64,000 nt of DNA from contig JAMKCH010002870.1 of the NCBI GenBank assembly GCA_023653785.1, forward strand, positions 34,707 through 98,706. Reading direction: 5' to 3'. The DNA comes from Ophioderma brevispina (Eukaryota; Echinodermata; Ophiuroidea; Amphilepidida; Ophiodermatidae). Position numbers and translations under genes: made by a program. Below the pieces are notes generated by a model. The model saw only the letters and a list, made by a program, of their open reading frames with translations. It searched no databases and was not told where the DNA came from. Below are positions 45,811 through 57,873 of this stretch, piece by piece (within the stretch, counting starts at the first letter, position 1; each line of letters starts with the position of its first letter).

Positions 45811-46494
45811 ATATGTTCCAATATGTGACAAATCGAGAGATGTCAATGTTATATTATACTGTGTGGCATAAAAATCTGGTTTCAAGTAAAAATTAATAAA
45901 ATCCATCCCTAGTAATGAAAGAAATGCCACATGTGACTTCATACCGCGACAGATCCATTACATCCCCTCCTGCTACGCTCTTGCAATTCGGCGTGATACA
46001 TAAAGTCGAATACCACACCTGCTTTAGTATGAAGGAAAAATACTACCTGATAACGTATAGATAATAAGTCGGTGAAGCCTTACTTTCTCAAGACAACGCG
46101 CGCTAAGAAAGGCCCGACAGATACGTTACGACAGATACGTTACTTAAGTGTTGACGTTAGGCAATATACTAAAAATCGGATATATTTTTTAAGATCACCC
46201 ATGCCTTGTCTCGTGTTCTGAGATATTAAAGTTTACGATTTCAATGATTTTCAGGGAATTCTTTAATGTTGATATTCGTCATTTTGATACCAAACTTGAA
46301 CACTTAACTGGAGAATTGCCCACAGGGTTTCTCTGACTGTCCCTCTTCCGATTCACTTTTTGTTCTACCTTACTTTTCATTCACTCCATTGTGACCATTT
46401 GCCTAACTTTCAATTTATTGCTTTCTGGATAAGTATTTGCCTAACTATTCATCTATTCACACTTGGGTATTGAACACAACAACCCGTCTCTAAT
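45811..46494. other. Unannotated interval
   Basis: A 14-bp string GACAGATACGTTAC is repeated in tandem at about 46122-46151 with one base shared between copies. No gene is supported. Confidence 0.4.
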
Positions 46495-46648
46495 GGTCGA
46501 CGTTTCATATAGAAGTCCCATGGATGCAGATGAGGTTTTACAATTGATTCCGTCATAATGCGCTATATGATATTGTGCAGTAGCGCGTGATGGAATGAAT
46601 GTCATTACCTCATTTGCATCCATGGGCCTTCTATATGAAACTTCTACC
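46495..46648. repeat. Foldback of about 150 bp
   Basis: The arms GTTTCATATAGAAG, then CCCATGGATGC and GATGAGGT, are matched by their complements on the right, ending in CTTCTATATGAAAC at 46641. Inner stems include GCGCTA/TAGCGC around TATGATATTGTGCAG. The outer GGTCGAC/CTTCTACC bases pair partly. Confidence 0.8.
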
Positions 46649-46916
46649 GGTCTTACTGGATCAGGTGTGTCTGGCCTTATTACTTGGTATACCTTGTTTT
46701 AGGTGCCCCCATATTTTCCCCACAACCATTTTTGGTTTTTTGCCTTGGCACCCGTAATGGAATTTTAAATCTTTGTACTGTATATTGCTCAATTGTCATT
46801 ATTTTGGCAGTCAGCTGGCCAAAGTTACGGCCATTATTTTTAGATAAGTTGATTTTGTATAAGCCATTTTTGTATTAAATTGTTATGCTTTTGTTTGAGT
46901 GGGTGTTGGGGATCAG

Positions 46917-47213
46917 ATCAAACACATGTTTGGACTAATTTGTCATCGTGTAAGTACATGAAGGTTGTAAGTGCAATAGCTGCCATGTGATACATCTGTT
47001 CAGCCAAGTATTAGGATGACTTTTATTTATCTTTCCTTGAGTCAGTGGCTCTTGAAATGGTTCTTCAGACTACTGAAGAACCATTTCAAGAGCCACTGAC
47101 CAAAGACTTGGCATAATATGTTAGTATGTTTGATGGGCATTTCTGACGAATAGCAGCTATTGCACTAATGATCTTCTTGCATTCACATGACAAATAATTG
47201 TGTTTGAATCAAT
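46917..47213. repeat. Foldback of about 300 bp with perfect apical hairpin
   Basis: Outer arms share ATCAAACACA, AATTTGTCAT and AGTGCAATAGCTGC (46970-46983) with the complement of 47153-47213. Between them is an unpaired internal region and then an uninterrupted apical hairpin: 47041-47068 and 47073-47100 are exact reverse complements (28 bp) around the loop ACTA. The apical part is far better preserved than the outer arms. Confidence 0.9.
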
Positions 47214-47600
47214 TGTGTATTGTCGTGTTCAGCCAGGGGGCTTTGGATGCCCCCAGGGTTTTTGCTGATATGATGTAAAATCAGCCTATTTTAGCCTAAA
47301 TAAGTGCACAGCCCCAGGGTTGTGCTCTCAGGCCCAGTAGGATAGCTAGGGGCAAGGGGGGGGGGGTGCTGAAATGACGTATGGGAGAAATGAAATTGAC
47401 ACAAAGAAAAAGAAATTACAATTTTTTGTTTTATTTCTGACAACTTATTTATACTTTAAGTATGGAAAGGTCATTTTTTTTTCCTCTTTTGGTGCCCCGG
47501 GCAACACCTGAGGGAGTGCTGAAATGACATTGTTGAAAAATGAAATGGATATAAATAAAAAACTATTACGTGATTATGTGATGAGCAGGGTAGCTGGTTA
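47214..47600. repeat. Tandem duplication of about 146 bp
   Basis: GTGCTGAAATGAC is found at about 47367 and 47517, each followed by AAATGAAAT(T/G)GA and an A-rich stretch. Flanking GGGG runs and GGTAGCT/GGATAGCT strings resemble hAT-like debris, but no element could be bounded. Confidence 0.5.
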
Positions 47601-47781
47601 CCCTGGTAGAACTAAAAAAAGGATTTCCCTACAAGGGCGTTGGCTCTGGAGAGCTAATGGCAGCCATCCAGCACATTGGCGTCAGGAAGGGCATCCAGTC
47701 AATTGTCTTTTGCTCAAATAAATCCTCACACAACAGTATGGCTGTGAATATGAAGTGAATCTGGCCACCCCCTCTCACCCT

Positions 47782-47782
47782 C

Positions 47783-47838
<56 letters not shown>

Positions 47839-47847
47839 CCCCCCCCC
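47782..47847 (+). repeat. C9-T48-C9 homopolymer block
   Basis: Nine C, forty-eight T and nine C follow one another with no interruption. The T run may be an old A tail on the minus strand or pure slippage. Length in the assembly may be unreliable. Confidence 0.9.
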
Positions 47848-48929
47848 ATTTGCCCTCACCCCAGAATCAAGGCGAAATATGCTGTAAATTCGGCACAATT
47901 GCACTACTAGTGAGAATTAAATGATTTAAATGATTCCACCACCACTCAAAAAAGAACCTAGTTGACACCCTATGGCGAATTGGAAAGCGTGACCAAAAAG
48001 TGGCACTTTTTAGTTAAAGTTAACAAATATAACATGGCAACTTTTGGGGTCATTTTGTGCATGGAAGAAGGAAGTTTAAAGATCAAAAACTAAACAAGCT
48101 TATTGAGATCGAAGTATTTTTCAGCGATGGTTTTTTGACTGAGTACTTATCGTGCTTTTATTTGAACCCCTTTACCACATATTTGAATAGAAACCCTTAG
48201 TTTGAGAGGGAGTCAGAACTATCATAGTCGTCGCACTCCAGTTAGTCCAACATTTTGTGGTCAAGCAATAGTAATTTTCCTGGTGAATGGTATGCAGAGG
48301 GGTAGAGTTCTAAGAAAAATGATTGTCGCCAGAAAACTGAATGTTCGAGGGGCTTAAGTGCCTCGTGGATTAACATATGCTGACGCAGGGATGCATTGTT
48401 GTGATTTGTGAGAACTGCCTCTATAACATGTTTGCATCCCTAACTGTTGTGCAGAACATAAACAAACTGCACTTTGAATGAAACTATCAGCTGCATGCAT
48501 TATCCAAGCCCCAAACACCCCTTTGGGTTTCTAATAATCCTAGACCTTATTCCAGCAAAACACATCGGCCAAATAATACAATGCAGGCCTTGCAGTCAGC
48601 GACGATCACACCCAGACGGTATCGGACCGCGCGACGCGAAGCATACTCAGACACCTACTCCCTAGGAGTTACAATACTGACCTCATACACCAAGGACACA
48701 GTCAGTGGGGTGATTTGTAAATACTTGACATGAAACTGACCTTGGTGATCTGGGTATCGATCTCATACCCAAAAACAGGGGGTGTATTTTTCTAAATTAC
48801 TTGTGAATGAAAGCTCCTGAAACTGTGCAAGGGAATTGAGAATTTTATAAGTCATAATGAATGAGGGGGGATCAAGTGTGGCAGTCTACAAAGCTGGTAT
48901 CATGTTGTTAAATGAGATGCTTTACTAAT
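47848..48929. other. Unannotated interval
   Basis: A stop-free plus frame of about 80 codons (about 48483-48732) was examined and is discussed under rejected items. Nothing else is supported. Confidence 0.4.
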
Positions 48930-49322
48930 TAATAACCATTTTTTTATATAGCGCTTAATCCCTGTAAACAGGCTCCACCCCCACAGGGTGGTTGACAGTT
49001 ATAAGTTTAACCCCGCAACCGAAATCGTTCACAATCATTTCACTTCATTTAGATGGCGGTCACCAACGAACACCTGCCATACCAAGCACACACCAGACCT
49101 ATCAGGAATTAGATTGTAATATTCCCCATAACAGCTCCCCATAATTTCCGGGGCCTGGGGACGGCCGGGCCACGCCCTCGCCACGAGGCAAGGCAATTTT
49201 GAGATTAAGTATCTTTGCTCAGGGACACAAACACCTTGACCACAGTGGGACTTGAACTCAGGTTTTTTACAGGTCTAATTTATCACAAGTCCTGCACTTT
49301 TTCAATGGACCACATGTGCTTC
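48930..49322 (-). mobile_element. tRNA-derived SINE, minus strand, copy 2
   Basis: The minus strand begins CACATGTGGTCCATTGAAA (A-box region, about 49291-49313) and has a B-box-like GAGTTCAAGTCCC at about 49247-49260. Shared body strings with 45475-45810 are AGATTGTAATATTCCCCATA and GAAATGATTGTGAACGATTTC. The 3' end reads GCGCTATATAAAAAAATGG. Both boxes have drifted from consensus. Confidence 0.75.
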
Positions 49323-50812
49323 AACCTATTTTATATCTTCCAATACAGCTTAAAGTAAATATGTACTGATTCTGAATTATTGAAAATTTGGTATGGATGG
49401 GAAAGCTTACAGTAACGTAGATTACATACTAAATCAAAAATAAGTTGAAAATTGTCCACAGTTGTGAGTATTTTGACCTTGTAATTTCAGCCTAACAGCT
49501 AATCGGAAAACGATGCGGACCAAATCCACCATCGCAGGCATGGTGACGAACGTGATGACCATCCATAATTTAGTCGTTGTGACCATCATATCGCAGTGTG
49601 CCATCAATAATAATTAAAACACAACGAAAATGAAACAAAAATTGTCATTATGTAAACTTTTTTTCTATTTATTATTACTTTCCTATCCATCAAGAGTACA
49701 GTGTCAGCAATAACAATCCGAGTAAACACGATGTTTGGTCATCACTTTGACATCACGTTGGGGCGCTTTTGAATCACATGAAGCGTGGCGAAAAACTCGC
49801 AGTTTCTTGTATGTTCAAAAAAGCAAAAATTAAATGCCTCTATTTTGATTAATTTTCCATCAAAATTGTTGTAGTATTTTCGGGAATTCGGGATGTATGT
49901 ACATATATTTATGAATGTAAGCCAAATGAGCCTTTTTGACAAAAATCGTGAATATTTCCTTTATGAAGGCGTCAAATTTGAAGCGGGGGACCACCCTCCT
50001 CACGTATCACTTTCTTACCTGGGCCAATTATTTTATCCACGTAGGATTCACCACTACTTCACTTGCTTACAAAAAACAACAGTCACGGTTTCACTATATC
50101 TGCAAATTTGTGAGTCCGGCTTCATCCCTTTGATTATTTCAAAGGTGAGCTTAACTTTTGTCCCAATTTTGTGGCAGATCTGAAGCTTCACCACCATTTA
50201 ACACATATGAAAATTACAGAGTTCAGCTTCTTCTGTTTCATCCTTGCCATTGCATAGTTTAGCTTCACCACTGTTTCACCTCCCTATTAAGCTTTTGATG
50301 TATTTCAAGTTCGTCTCACAATCATAATTCAGCAATGTTAATTTTTCAAGAACCATGATACATATTCTGATCAAATCCGAATTCAAACTTCTTACAAAAC
50401 AAACACAACGTCAATCAGGTTTCAAAGATGCGCGCAAACATTATTTATTTGTTTAATACAATTGTTCCTTCAGATACATTTTTGTTGTTATAAAATAAAA
50501 AAACCAAGATTTAATATGTATACAAAACCGGTTTAACTACAAATCTTGTTTTACTCTTGTTAAACTGGTAAAAAAAACACTATCTATTGTTAAACTGTTC
50601 CTTGTTCCAGACAAGTCCCGGTTGCATGTTAGCTTTGAAAGGTGTTTATAAAGGAAATGTACACTAAAATGATTCATGTTGCATTGGATCAAATTTGGAC
50701 AATACACATGGATTTAATTTAGGTGTGGACAAATTACATGCGTTACACATTGTTAACTCCTTACATTAAAAATAGTTTTGGCGGGTGGTTTACAAAGCTT
50801 TAAGGATTTTTT
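49323..50812. other. Unannotated interval
   Basis: No supported gene, RNA or repeat. Two overlapping plus frames at 49893-50183 have no recognisable motif. Confidence 0.4.
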
Positions 50813-50833
50813 CCAAGAGTGAGTCACTCTTGG
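50813..50833. repeat. 21-nt near-perfect palindrome with AP-1-like core
   Basis: CCAAGAGTGA and TCACTCTTGG are exact reverse complements around one G. The centre TGAGTCA matches the AP-1 consensus. With no gene nearby, a regulatory role is only a possibility. Confidence 0.7.
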
Positions 50834-50892
50834 GGTAAAATTTCAAGAGTGAAATCCAATTTCCAGAGTGCCAAAACACATCTAAAGAATTT

Positions 50893-51160
50893 TGTGCGTT
50901 GCATTGTGCGTGGTGGTGCGAGGGTGTGGGAGTGTGTGTTTATATATGTGTGGGGTGTATGTGTGTTGTCTGTGTGATTTCAAGAGACAAGAGTGAAAAA
51001 ATACATCCAAAGATTGTGTGCGTTTGCATGGGTGGGGGTGGGTGGTGGGTGGGCGCGCAGTATGGTGTATGTAGGTATAGTATGTGTGTCGTGTCTGTGT
51101 GTGTAGGGTGTATATTATGGTGTATGTATAATGTGTATGTGCAAGATGCACACATCAAGA
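50893..51160 (+). repeat. GT-rich degenerate microsatellite
   Basis: The plus strand consists largely of GTGTGTG, GTATGTG and GGTGGG strings. All open frames here are low complexity. Confidence 0.85.
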
Positions 51161-53857
51161 ATTATGATATGATAGTTTTCAATTGAATGTTATTCTTCGT
51201 TTGGCAAGTTATTCTCCATAGGCTTGAAGTATAGGTATATACTAACAAAAAACATTCGTCACAACAATTTGTGTTGTCTGAATTAATATGGTGTACATTT
51301 AGATAGTGCAAGCATATATAAATAATATTTTATGGGGACGGGTTTTACTCAGTGTAAGGGTGGACAGTATCGCCGTTCACGTTAATATCGCAATACATAC
51401 TTGGGTAATCTCAGGGGGTAATGGATGTCTGACGTTTGAAATTAAAATTTACCTTGAGTGGCTGTTAACTATTTCGCCTGAAAAAACGTTCCTAAAAATA
51501 CTTTTGGTTCCTAAAAATGATGAGCTAATGACCAAGATTTACCTTTGATGATGCTGAAACGTGTATGTTATTCCTGTACGAGGGCCTCCTACTATAAGTT
51601 GTGTGATTCATTTCTTTTCCCGAAGCCGTTTATTTTCCCGAAGCCGTTTATTTCGTCAGGTTTGTTGCCATAGTTGATTCCATAATTCATTCGTTCAAAT
51701 ACCATTTCTCTGTGAAATCACCATTTGACACTAATTAGCCGGGAAAAATCATAAATGATGTTAAAAACTTCCCCATATCATAAGATTCTGAAGCTAAACC
51801 ACAACAATCGGATCAATAAGAAGGGGTCTTCCAGGATCAATCGGCAAACAAGAAAGATCGATTATTCATCGAGTATCCTTCCCGGTTTTCTTCGAATGTG
51901 TGTCGGTAGAGCGCCCCATAAAGCATATTACGTCTCGATGAATGACAGTTTTACATCAAGCTCCAGTTTCACAACGAAGATGTGCAGACAGTGACGATTA
52001 ACGCACATAATAAACACCAAGGTACGCAAATATTAGTTAAAAACCGAAAAAAAAAACATAAAAAATATCGTGAATAAATATAATCATAAATTTTTCGTAA
52101 GGAGTAAATCTGGAAGACACGTGATCGAGAAAATAGCAAGCTCAAAACGCACCGGGATGGAAACCTGGACGAGCGATAGTGGGAAACCTCGACTATGACG
52201 GCATTACGCCCATGTAGTTTGGTTACGTTCTTTCAATCAGCTCGGAGTCGGATTTTGTAACATTGAGGTGGAAAATATTTAATGGTCTCTAATTGCACCG
52301 ATCTTTGCTGATAGGAATATAGTTATCATTTCAACCGCAATCAAAATCGAACTCATCTTTATTTCCATGTCCATATTTGTTTGTTTAGATTTAACCCGGT
52401 TATTCTTTTGCTTTTCTTTGCTTTGGTTTGCCGCCGGACTAAGGCGGTGTGGTGGAAGGGATGGTCCTTAGTTACTTTAAAATTATAACGGTAAATTTTT
52501 CTAATTTCTGCTTAGAACGGGCAATTTTTAATAGTTTTCATCTTATCTGATGTAGGGGGATACCCTATAGTTCATAACAGGTTTGTTTTAATTTTTAATA
52601 GGTCTATGTGATTAAATATTGACGTCTTTTTCATCCCTGGAAAATAAAATGAGGAAGTCCATTAACGTTACAGTCAATGGTTAGTTCCGGCAATCATCTG
52701 ATCGCAAGTCCAATTATTTCTCACATCGATTTGTTTGACGTGTTAAAGTTGTACAAACAGTGAGGTAGACATAAAGCTATACGTGATAGTCATGATCTCG
52801 GATTATCCCAAAAGATTATCATTTACTCTTTCAATAACAACCCATGTATAGGTGTACCACTTAAAACCTGTTAGCAGAGTGGTAAGTGGATATCCCCGTG
52901 CGTCGCAAACAAATTATTTATTTTGATAACAAACTACACCAAATTGTCTCGTTTCATAAGTGCAGAATTGCTGCCGACTCTTGTGTCGGTGATCCGCGCG
53001 ACGCGGTGATTTCTCATGGTGCTTTGTGAGGATTTGAGAGGGGATGCACGATTTCGACATGTTTTAGACGCGACGACGGTAATGGATTCGAAGTCTTATC
53101 ACCAGGAATCACCAAATCACACGTCAAAGCTTCACCCCTTTTCAAAAAACCTATAGGTAAAGCTTCCCAAATGAAATAAAAGAAACGCCAGGGATTCCTA
53201 TAGCCAGAAATATATTGACCTGAAGCTTCGACGTCGAGTCGGCGTCGATATTTGGCGGACCCGTGCGGAGGGTGGGTACACGCTTCAAATTGACGCCTGC
53301 ATAAAGAAAGAGTTATCCATGTTCTGTATCTAACATAGACAAGGAATTATAGGAGGGGACAGCAGTGATTTGCTTATCCAGATCATAAAAAAATCATAAA
53401 ATCCATTATTTGTGTCTGTTACGTACATGGATTAAAAGTCAAAAATTGTTCATGGCTCAAAAATCTATGAATTAAAGACAAACAGGACATTTTATTTGTT
53501 TAAGTGACGTTAAGGGGTGTTAGAAAGTTTAAAGATAAAAAAACCTTTTCTGCATATGTCTCAGATTTTGAAGAGTGAATTACAGGGTATCTCAGAAAGA
53601 TGTTACCACTCGAAATGGCCCTTTTTGCTACTACAAGTTCGTGCTCCTTGTTTCCTTAATGAGAAAATGTAATTTTGTAAAAATATGGTGAAACAACAAG
53701 AAAAACAGTGAAAACAAACCAAACAAACAAACAAGACTACTTCCCTTAAAAATGATTGCCAACTTATTTTGTCCACCGCTAAAAAATAGATAGAGAAATG
53801 GAATGTGTATTGGATTAGATTTGATGTATCATTTGATGTCAGTCTAGTGGATTTTAT
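51161..53857. other. Unannotated interval
   Basis: No gene is supported. An exact 18-bp tandem duplication lies at 51615-51632 and 51633-51650. From about 52900 to 53290 CpG dinucleotides become more frequent (for example CGCGCGACGCGG, CGACGTCGAG, CGGCGTCGAT), which could mark a regulatory or unmethylated segment, but no transcript is evident. Confidence 0.4.
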
Positions 53858-54352
53858 TTAGAGAATAAAGGTATGATTTGGGAACCGGTACTCTCTTTAT
53901 GACGGATTGAAACCAGGAGATCCCAGTATTTTAGTGGAAGAACAAGGCCACAGGTTCGGTTCTTTCACGCAAAAAATAATGGTGTCACTGGTTTAAATTC
54001 TGTGTATAAGGTAAAGGAGTACCAGTTACCCCAAATCATACTTATTTCGAATTCGTAAACAGCTTTAGCATTAAGGTCATTATTTACCAAATTTCGCGCT
54101 ACTTATGGCCTTAAATACCAACAAGAAAAAGACACTGCCACCACCTAGTGCAACAATTAAAACCTGTTGAACGCAATGAACCTACGCAACAAGAAGCAAC
54201 GTATTGTCGGCGTGCGCAAATGTAGCAAAAGCGGTATGAGTGAGCCGCTAAACCCAAATAAGTTCAATACACAGCTGCCATATACTGGGTTCATTGCTCG
54301 CATCGACCCGGGCATCAGCAATGGAAATTGCTTACATTGAAGCTGTTAAGAC
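53858..54352 (+). mobile_element. Two-module composite repeat, copy 2
   Basis: Module 1 starts GAGAATAAAGGTATGATTTG and contains GGTACTCTCTTTA and a diverged right arm. Module 2 starts ATTCGTAAACAGCTTTA at 54051 and ends AGCTGTTAAGA, with TGCCACCACCTAGTG and GACCCGGGCATCAGC in common with 20799-21265. Module order and junction are the same. Confidence 0.8.
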
Positions 54353-54823
54353 TGATCAATTTACTTCCAGAGCTCACTGGGAAGGGGGGGGTTTAATGGG
54401 GGGCCTCCTGTCGTCCCTGCTGGGTAGCCACTGGATGCAATATATTAAAATACAGATCCATGTAAGTCCAACCTTTTTAAGGGGGGGCTTTTTTGGGGGG
54501 GGGGGGGGGAAAAAAAAAAATACCTTGACTTTTCGCGTGGGATAATGCCCAAAATAATTACCCCGTTGAAGCTGGATGTTCAAAAGCCCTGGTTTTATAC
54601 AGGCACATGCAGCAAATGCAAACACCACATCATGACTTGTATATTGGAAAACACGACAAATTGAGTTCGCTGCAACTCTTGGGAGTAGTTTTCATGTCTT
54701 TGTATCTGGACGGTTTTCCCCTCTTCTTTGATGTAAGATAAGAGGTACCTTGAGTGAGATTTTAGCAAAAGAAAACCAAAGTTGTCACAGCAATTGAACC
54801 AAATTGACATCATATGGTGATAG
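54353..54823. other. Unannotated interval
   Basis: Contains an uninterrupted G10-A10 homopolymer junction near 54500-54520, preceded by further G runs. No gene is supported. Confidence 0.45.
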
Positions 54824-55118
54824 CCAGAGGGTGTTTTGAATCAATCCCATAATGCATTGCAATGTACCTATACTGTACTGTACTAAACACATGTCAGTAC
54901 TTAGGGGTAAAAAGTGTTCCAAAAGTTAAAGAACCACAAGACATTTCATGATCACTGCCAAAAAATCCCTAAGTACTAACGTTTTGTGGGCTAAAATCAG
55001 CGCAAAAGTCAGGGGTTTTATGTGTTAAGAATAGGATTATTGTGGGATCACATGACCCTATTGAGGCAAAATTTCCCAAAACTGATGCATTGTGGGATTG
55101 ACTCAATACACCCTCTGG
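54824..55118. mobile_element. CCAGAGGGTG-family MITE, copy 1
   Basis: The left end CCAGAGGGTGTTTTGAATCA, continuing ATCCCATAATGCAT, is matched by the complement of the right end, CCAGAGGGTGTATTGAGTCA then ATCCCACAATGCAT. Inverted repeats of about 36 bp; length 295 bp. Other copies lie at 57874-58406 and 38663-38888. Confidence 0.85.
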
Positions 55119-57873
55119 GTACCGGGTGACAGCCATATCTTCTTGACCTATTTTTTTTAATTCAAGATATTGTGAATATCAAACTTATTATGAATTTATT
55201 TGAACTATTGCACTATTTTAGCTGTGTTCAGCACTGGATCTGTCAGACCACACGACATTGATTGATGGGGGTGGGAAAGATATGGGGTAAGGTAAAAGGT
55301 TTAGTCGTGCAAGCCTCACTGTCACATTCATTTTGGTCTTTTCTGGCAATGTAGAATCTAAAATACATAAAAGGTACAATCGGCAAGATAGAGTAAATGG
55401 CTCGCCCAGTGAGAAGTACTATAGGCAGCCATAATTAGCAAAGGTTATTCTTTCCACCAATGAAAAATGTCCAATATAGTCACAGCTGTTTGACCCCGTG
55501 CAAATTGTCTCTTATTTTTAGAACATTTTAAGCAGTGGTAACTCAATTTTGACAACTGATATAAGTAGGGACATGCAAAAATCAGAAAATTCCATTGTGG
55601 GAATCTTGCCATGATATAGGCCTACTATAGGCCTACAAAGGTCATGATTTCTATGTTATAGCGCCCTCTATATGCCCATTTTCCATAGAAAGATGTGTAA
55701 AACTAGATTTTTAAGAAAAATCATATTTGCCCACAATAAAATTTACACAAGATCATACATCATTATAGTTAGAGGAATAAATAATCCAAATCAGTTGATA
55801 AAACTCTACAGCTGTTGTTATTTTTTGTTTTATTTTGGTTTTGTCACAATAAATGAGACTTTCAAACAGCTGTGTGGTGTATGTTAACATATAACAGGGG
55901 ATTCCATAAAAAAACCCAGCAAGTGTGGCAACATAATTATTTTCCCAGGATCATAGGTAATGGGAATGGTAAGAACAAGTAAATGAAATAAATTACATTG
56001 GTTAGTGATGATGTAGCACTGACAAACAATATAGGAACATTTACTTGTCGATGAACCAAGTAATAGATGGAATTATGTTTTGGTAGAAATATACTCACAG
56101 GAGTAATTTCAATGCCTGGCATCTGTAAATAGAGTTGGGAGGGAAATTAGTATAGTGAAATGGGGCCAGACTTCAAGTGTGGGATTTCCGGTGGTTTCGT
56201 ACTCAAGTCATGCATAGAGTGTCTTTTGTGTTATTACTCTTGGTAAAAACTGCCTTACTTTAGGTTTAGAAAGGAAGACAAGCCAATGTGGATTGAGTAG
56301 AAAAGTAAATTCACACGGCCCTTGATTTTATGAAGTTTTCTCCCATTCCCCATTTCCCCCTCTCCTTCTGGTTGAAAATGTTCATGCTGCCCATCTTGCT
56401 TACAAAAGGTTTTTGTATTCTCCCCTGTCTGTATTACCCACACCCTTAGAGGTCCATAAACATGTCTTGATCCTTCCTGATCAAGAAAAAACATTGTAAA
56501 ATTACTTTTTTACTCTTCTTTATTTAAAATCTTTTCTTTCCTTTTTTTTTTCCTTTTTTAAGCTTTTCAACCCTCAAAAACCAAACACCCTAAATATGCT
56601 TATTACCCATCTTTAAAATCAACCCACTACCAATAAAACAAGTTGCCTCTCCTCTACTCCTAGCCCGAGAGATTCTGCGTTCACACAAACTGTCAACTAC
56701 ACTTATAACACAAAAAAGCTGACCACCATCATTCAAGTGGCATTTGACATCCTTAAGGGGTAGTGTTACATGGTGCTTTTGTTGTACTCGAATTTCTGAA
56801 GTGGGGCACCATTTTAAACATCCAACTGTTTTCGATCGGTACCACCACCGGTATCCAATGCAGAACATCCTGAGTTGTATTTTTGCCGATTCAAGCAGCT
56901 ATTTGACATTAAAGTAACAAAACACATGGGTATTAACGGCGGAAGCTTAAGCAAATTACACGCTGTCAGGCGCAGGGCGCAGCATCGCGTCGTGCGGGTG
57001 CATTTTAATGCGTAATGAAGCGTGCGCGTTGTTTAATGTACGTCTTGCGGAGCGAACGCATCTTGGGAACAAAAACGAAAATAATATTTGAAAATTTAAA
57101 CAAAGCGCTAATTTAGAACCAGACGCAATTTCAATTTCTTCTTTGATTCTGGAGTTAGAGAGAAAAGATGTTTGATTTGATTTCAGAGCATAAAGATGTA
57201 TTTCCATCACCTCTGCACAACATACTCAATTTTGAAGTTCAAAGATAAGAGTTATTCGAGAAAGAGACAGCTTGAAATGCGTGAAGGAAAGGTCACTTTT
57301 TTTACTCAAAAACACGGATTTTCTCAATGTTCAATTTTCGCAAAAATTTGGTAAATTTTCAAAATGCATATACAAAGTACTAAGTAAAGTAAGGTTGCAC
57401 TGTCCTACGATAGCAATCGGTCTTCTCTAGGGACGGTTCTCAATTTTTCATTTTTCGATTTCTAATTAAGATTTCTCCACAATACCTATACTGAAAATTT
57501 GGGAAAAGAAAGGTTAAAAACTCACACTTTTGACATTTTTCCTTATATTTCGAAACGTAAGCTCTATTTTTCAAAAATTAAAAAAACGTCCCTAGACTAA
57601 AATGGTTTGTTTCTAAAAAATCACAAAGAAATCATTGAACATTCAAAATGTTTTGGTTATGCTGTCTGAAAAGTTTGGGGCAAAAATCATGTACTTTTAG
57701 TATTTTTCTCAAAAACGAAAGTTTACATTAATCTAGCCATCAACAGGTTCATCGTCCAATTTTCTTTCTAGAAATGTTACTTTTAACAATATCAATATTT
57801 CGAATTACAAACCAAAAATAGATAATCGGAAGCTCAAGGTTGACACTGCCATAAAGCCTTCAAATCCTAGAGA
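55119..57873. other. Unannotated interval
   Basis: No supported gene. A TAGGCCTA direct pair (palindromic word) lies at about 55617-55635. T-rich tracts occur at 56510-56560. Confidence 0.4.

Noticed and set aside
48483..48732. Stop-free plus frame of about 80 codons with an internal ATG at 48581
   Set aside because: Codon content looks superficially coding, but I recognise no domain, and there is no supporting splice or start context. A translated search plus RNA-seq would decide.
50882..51186. His/Thr-rich and Cys/Val-rich frames
   Set aside because: They are translations of a GT/CA-rich microsatellite region.
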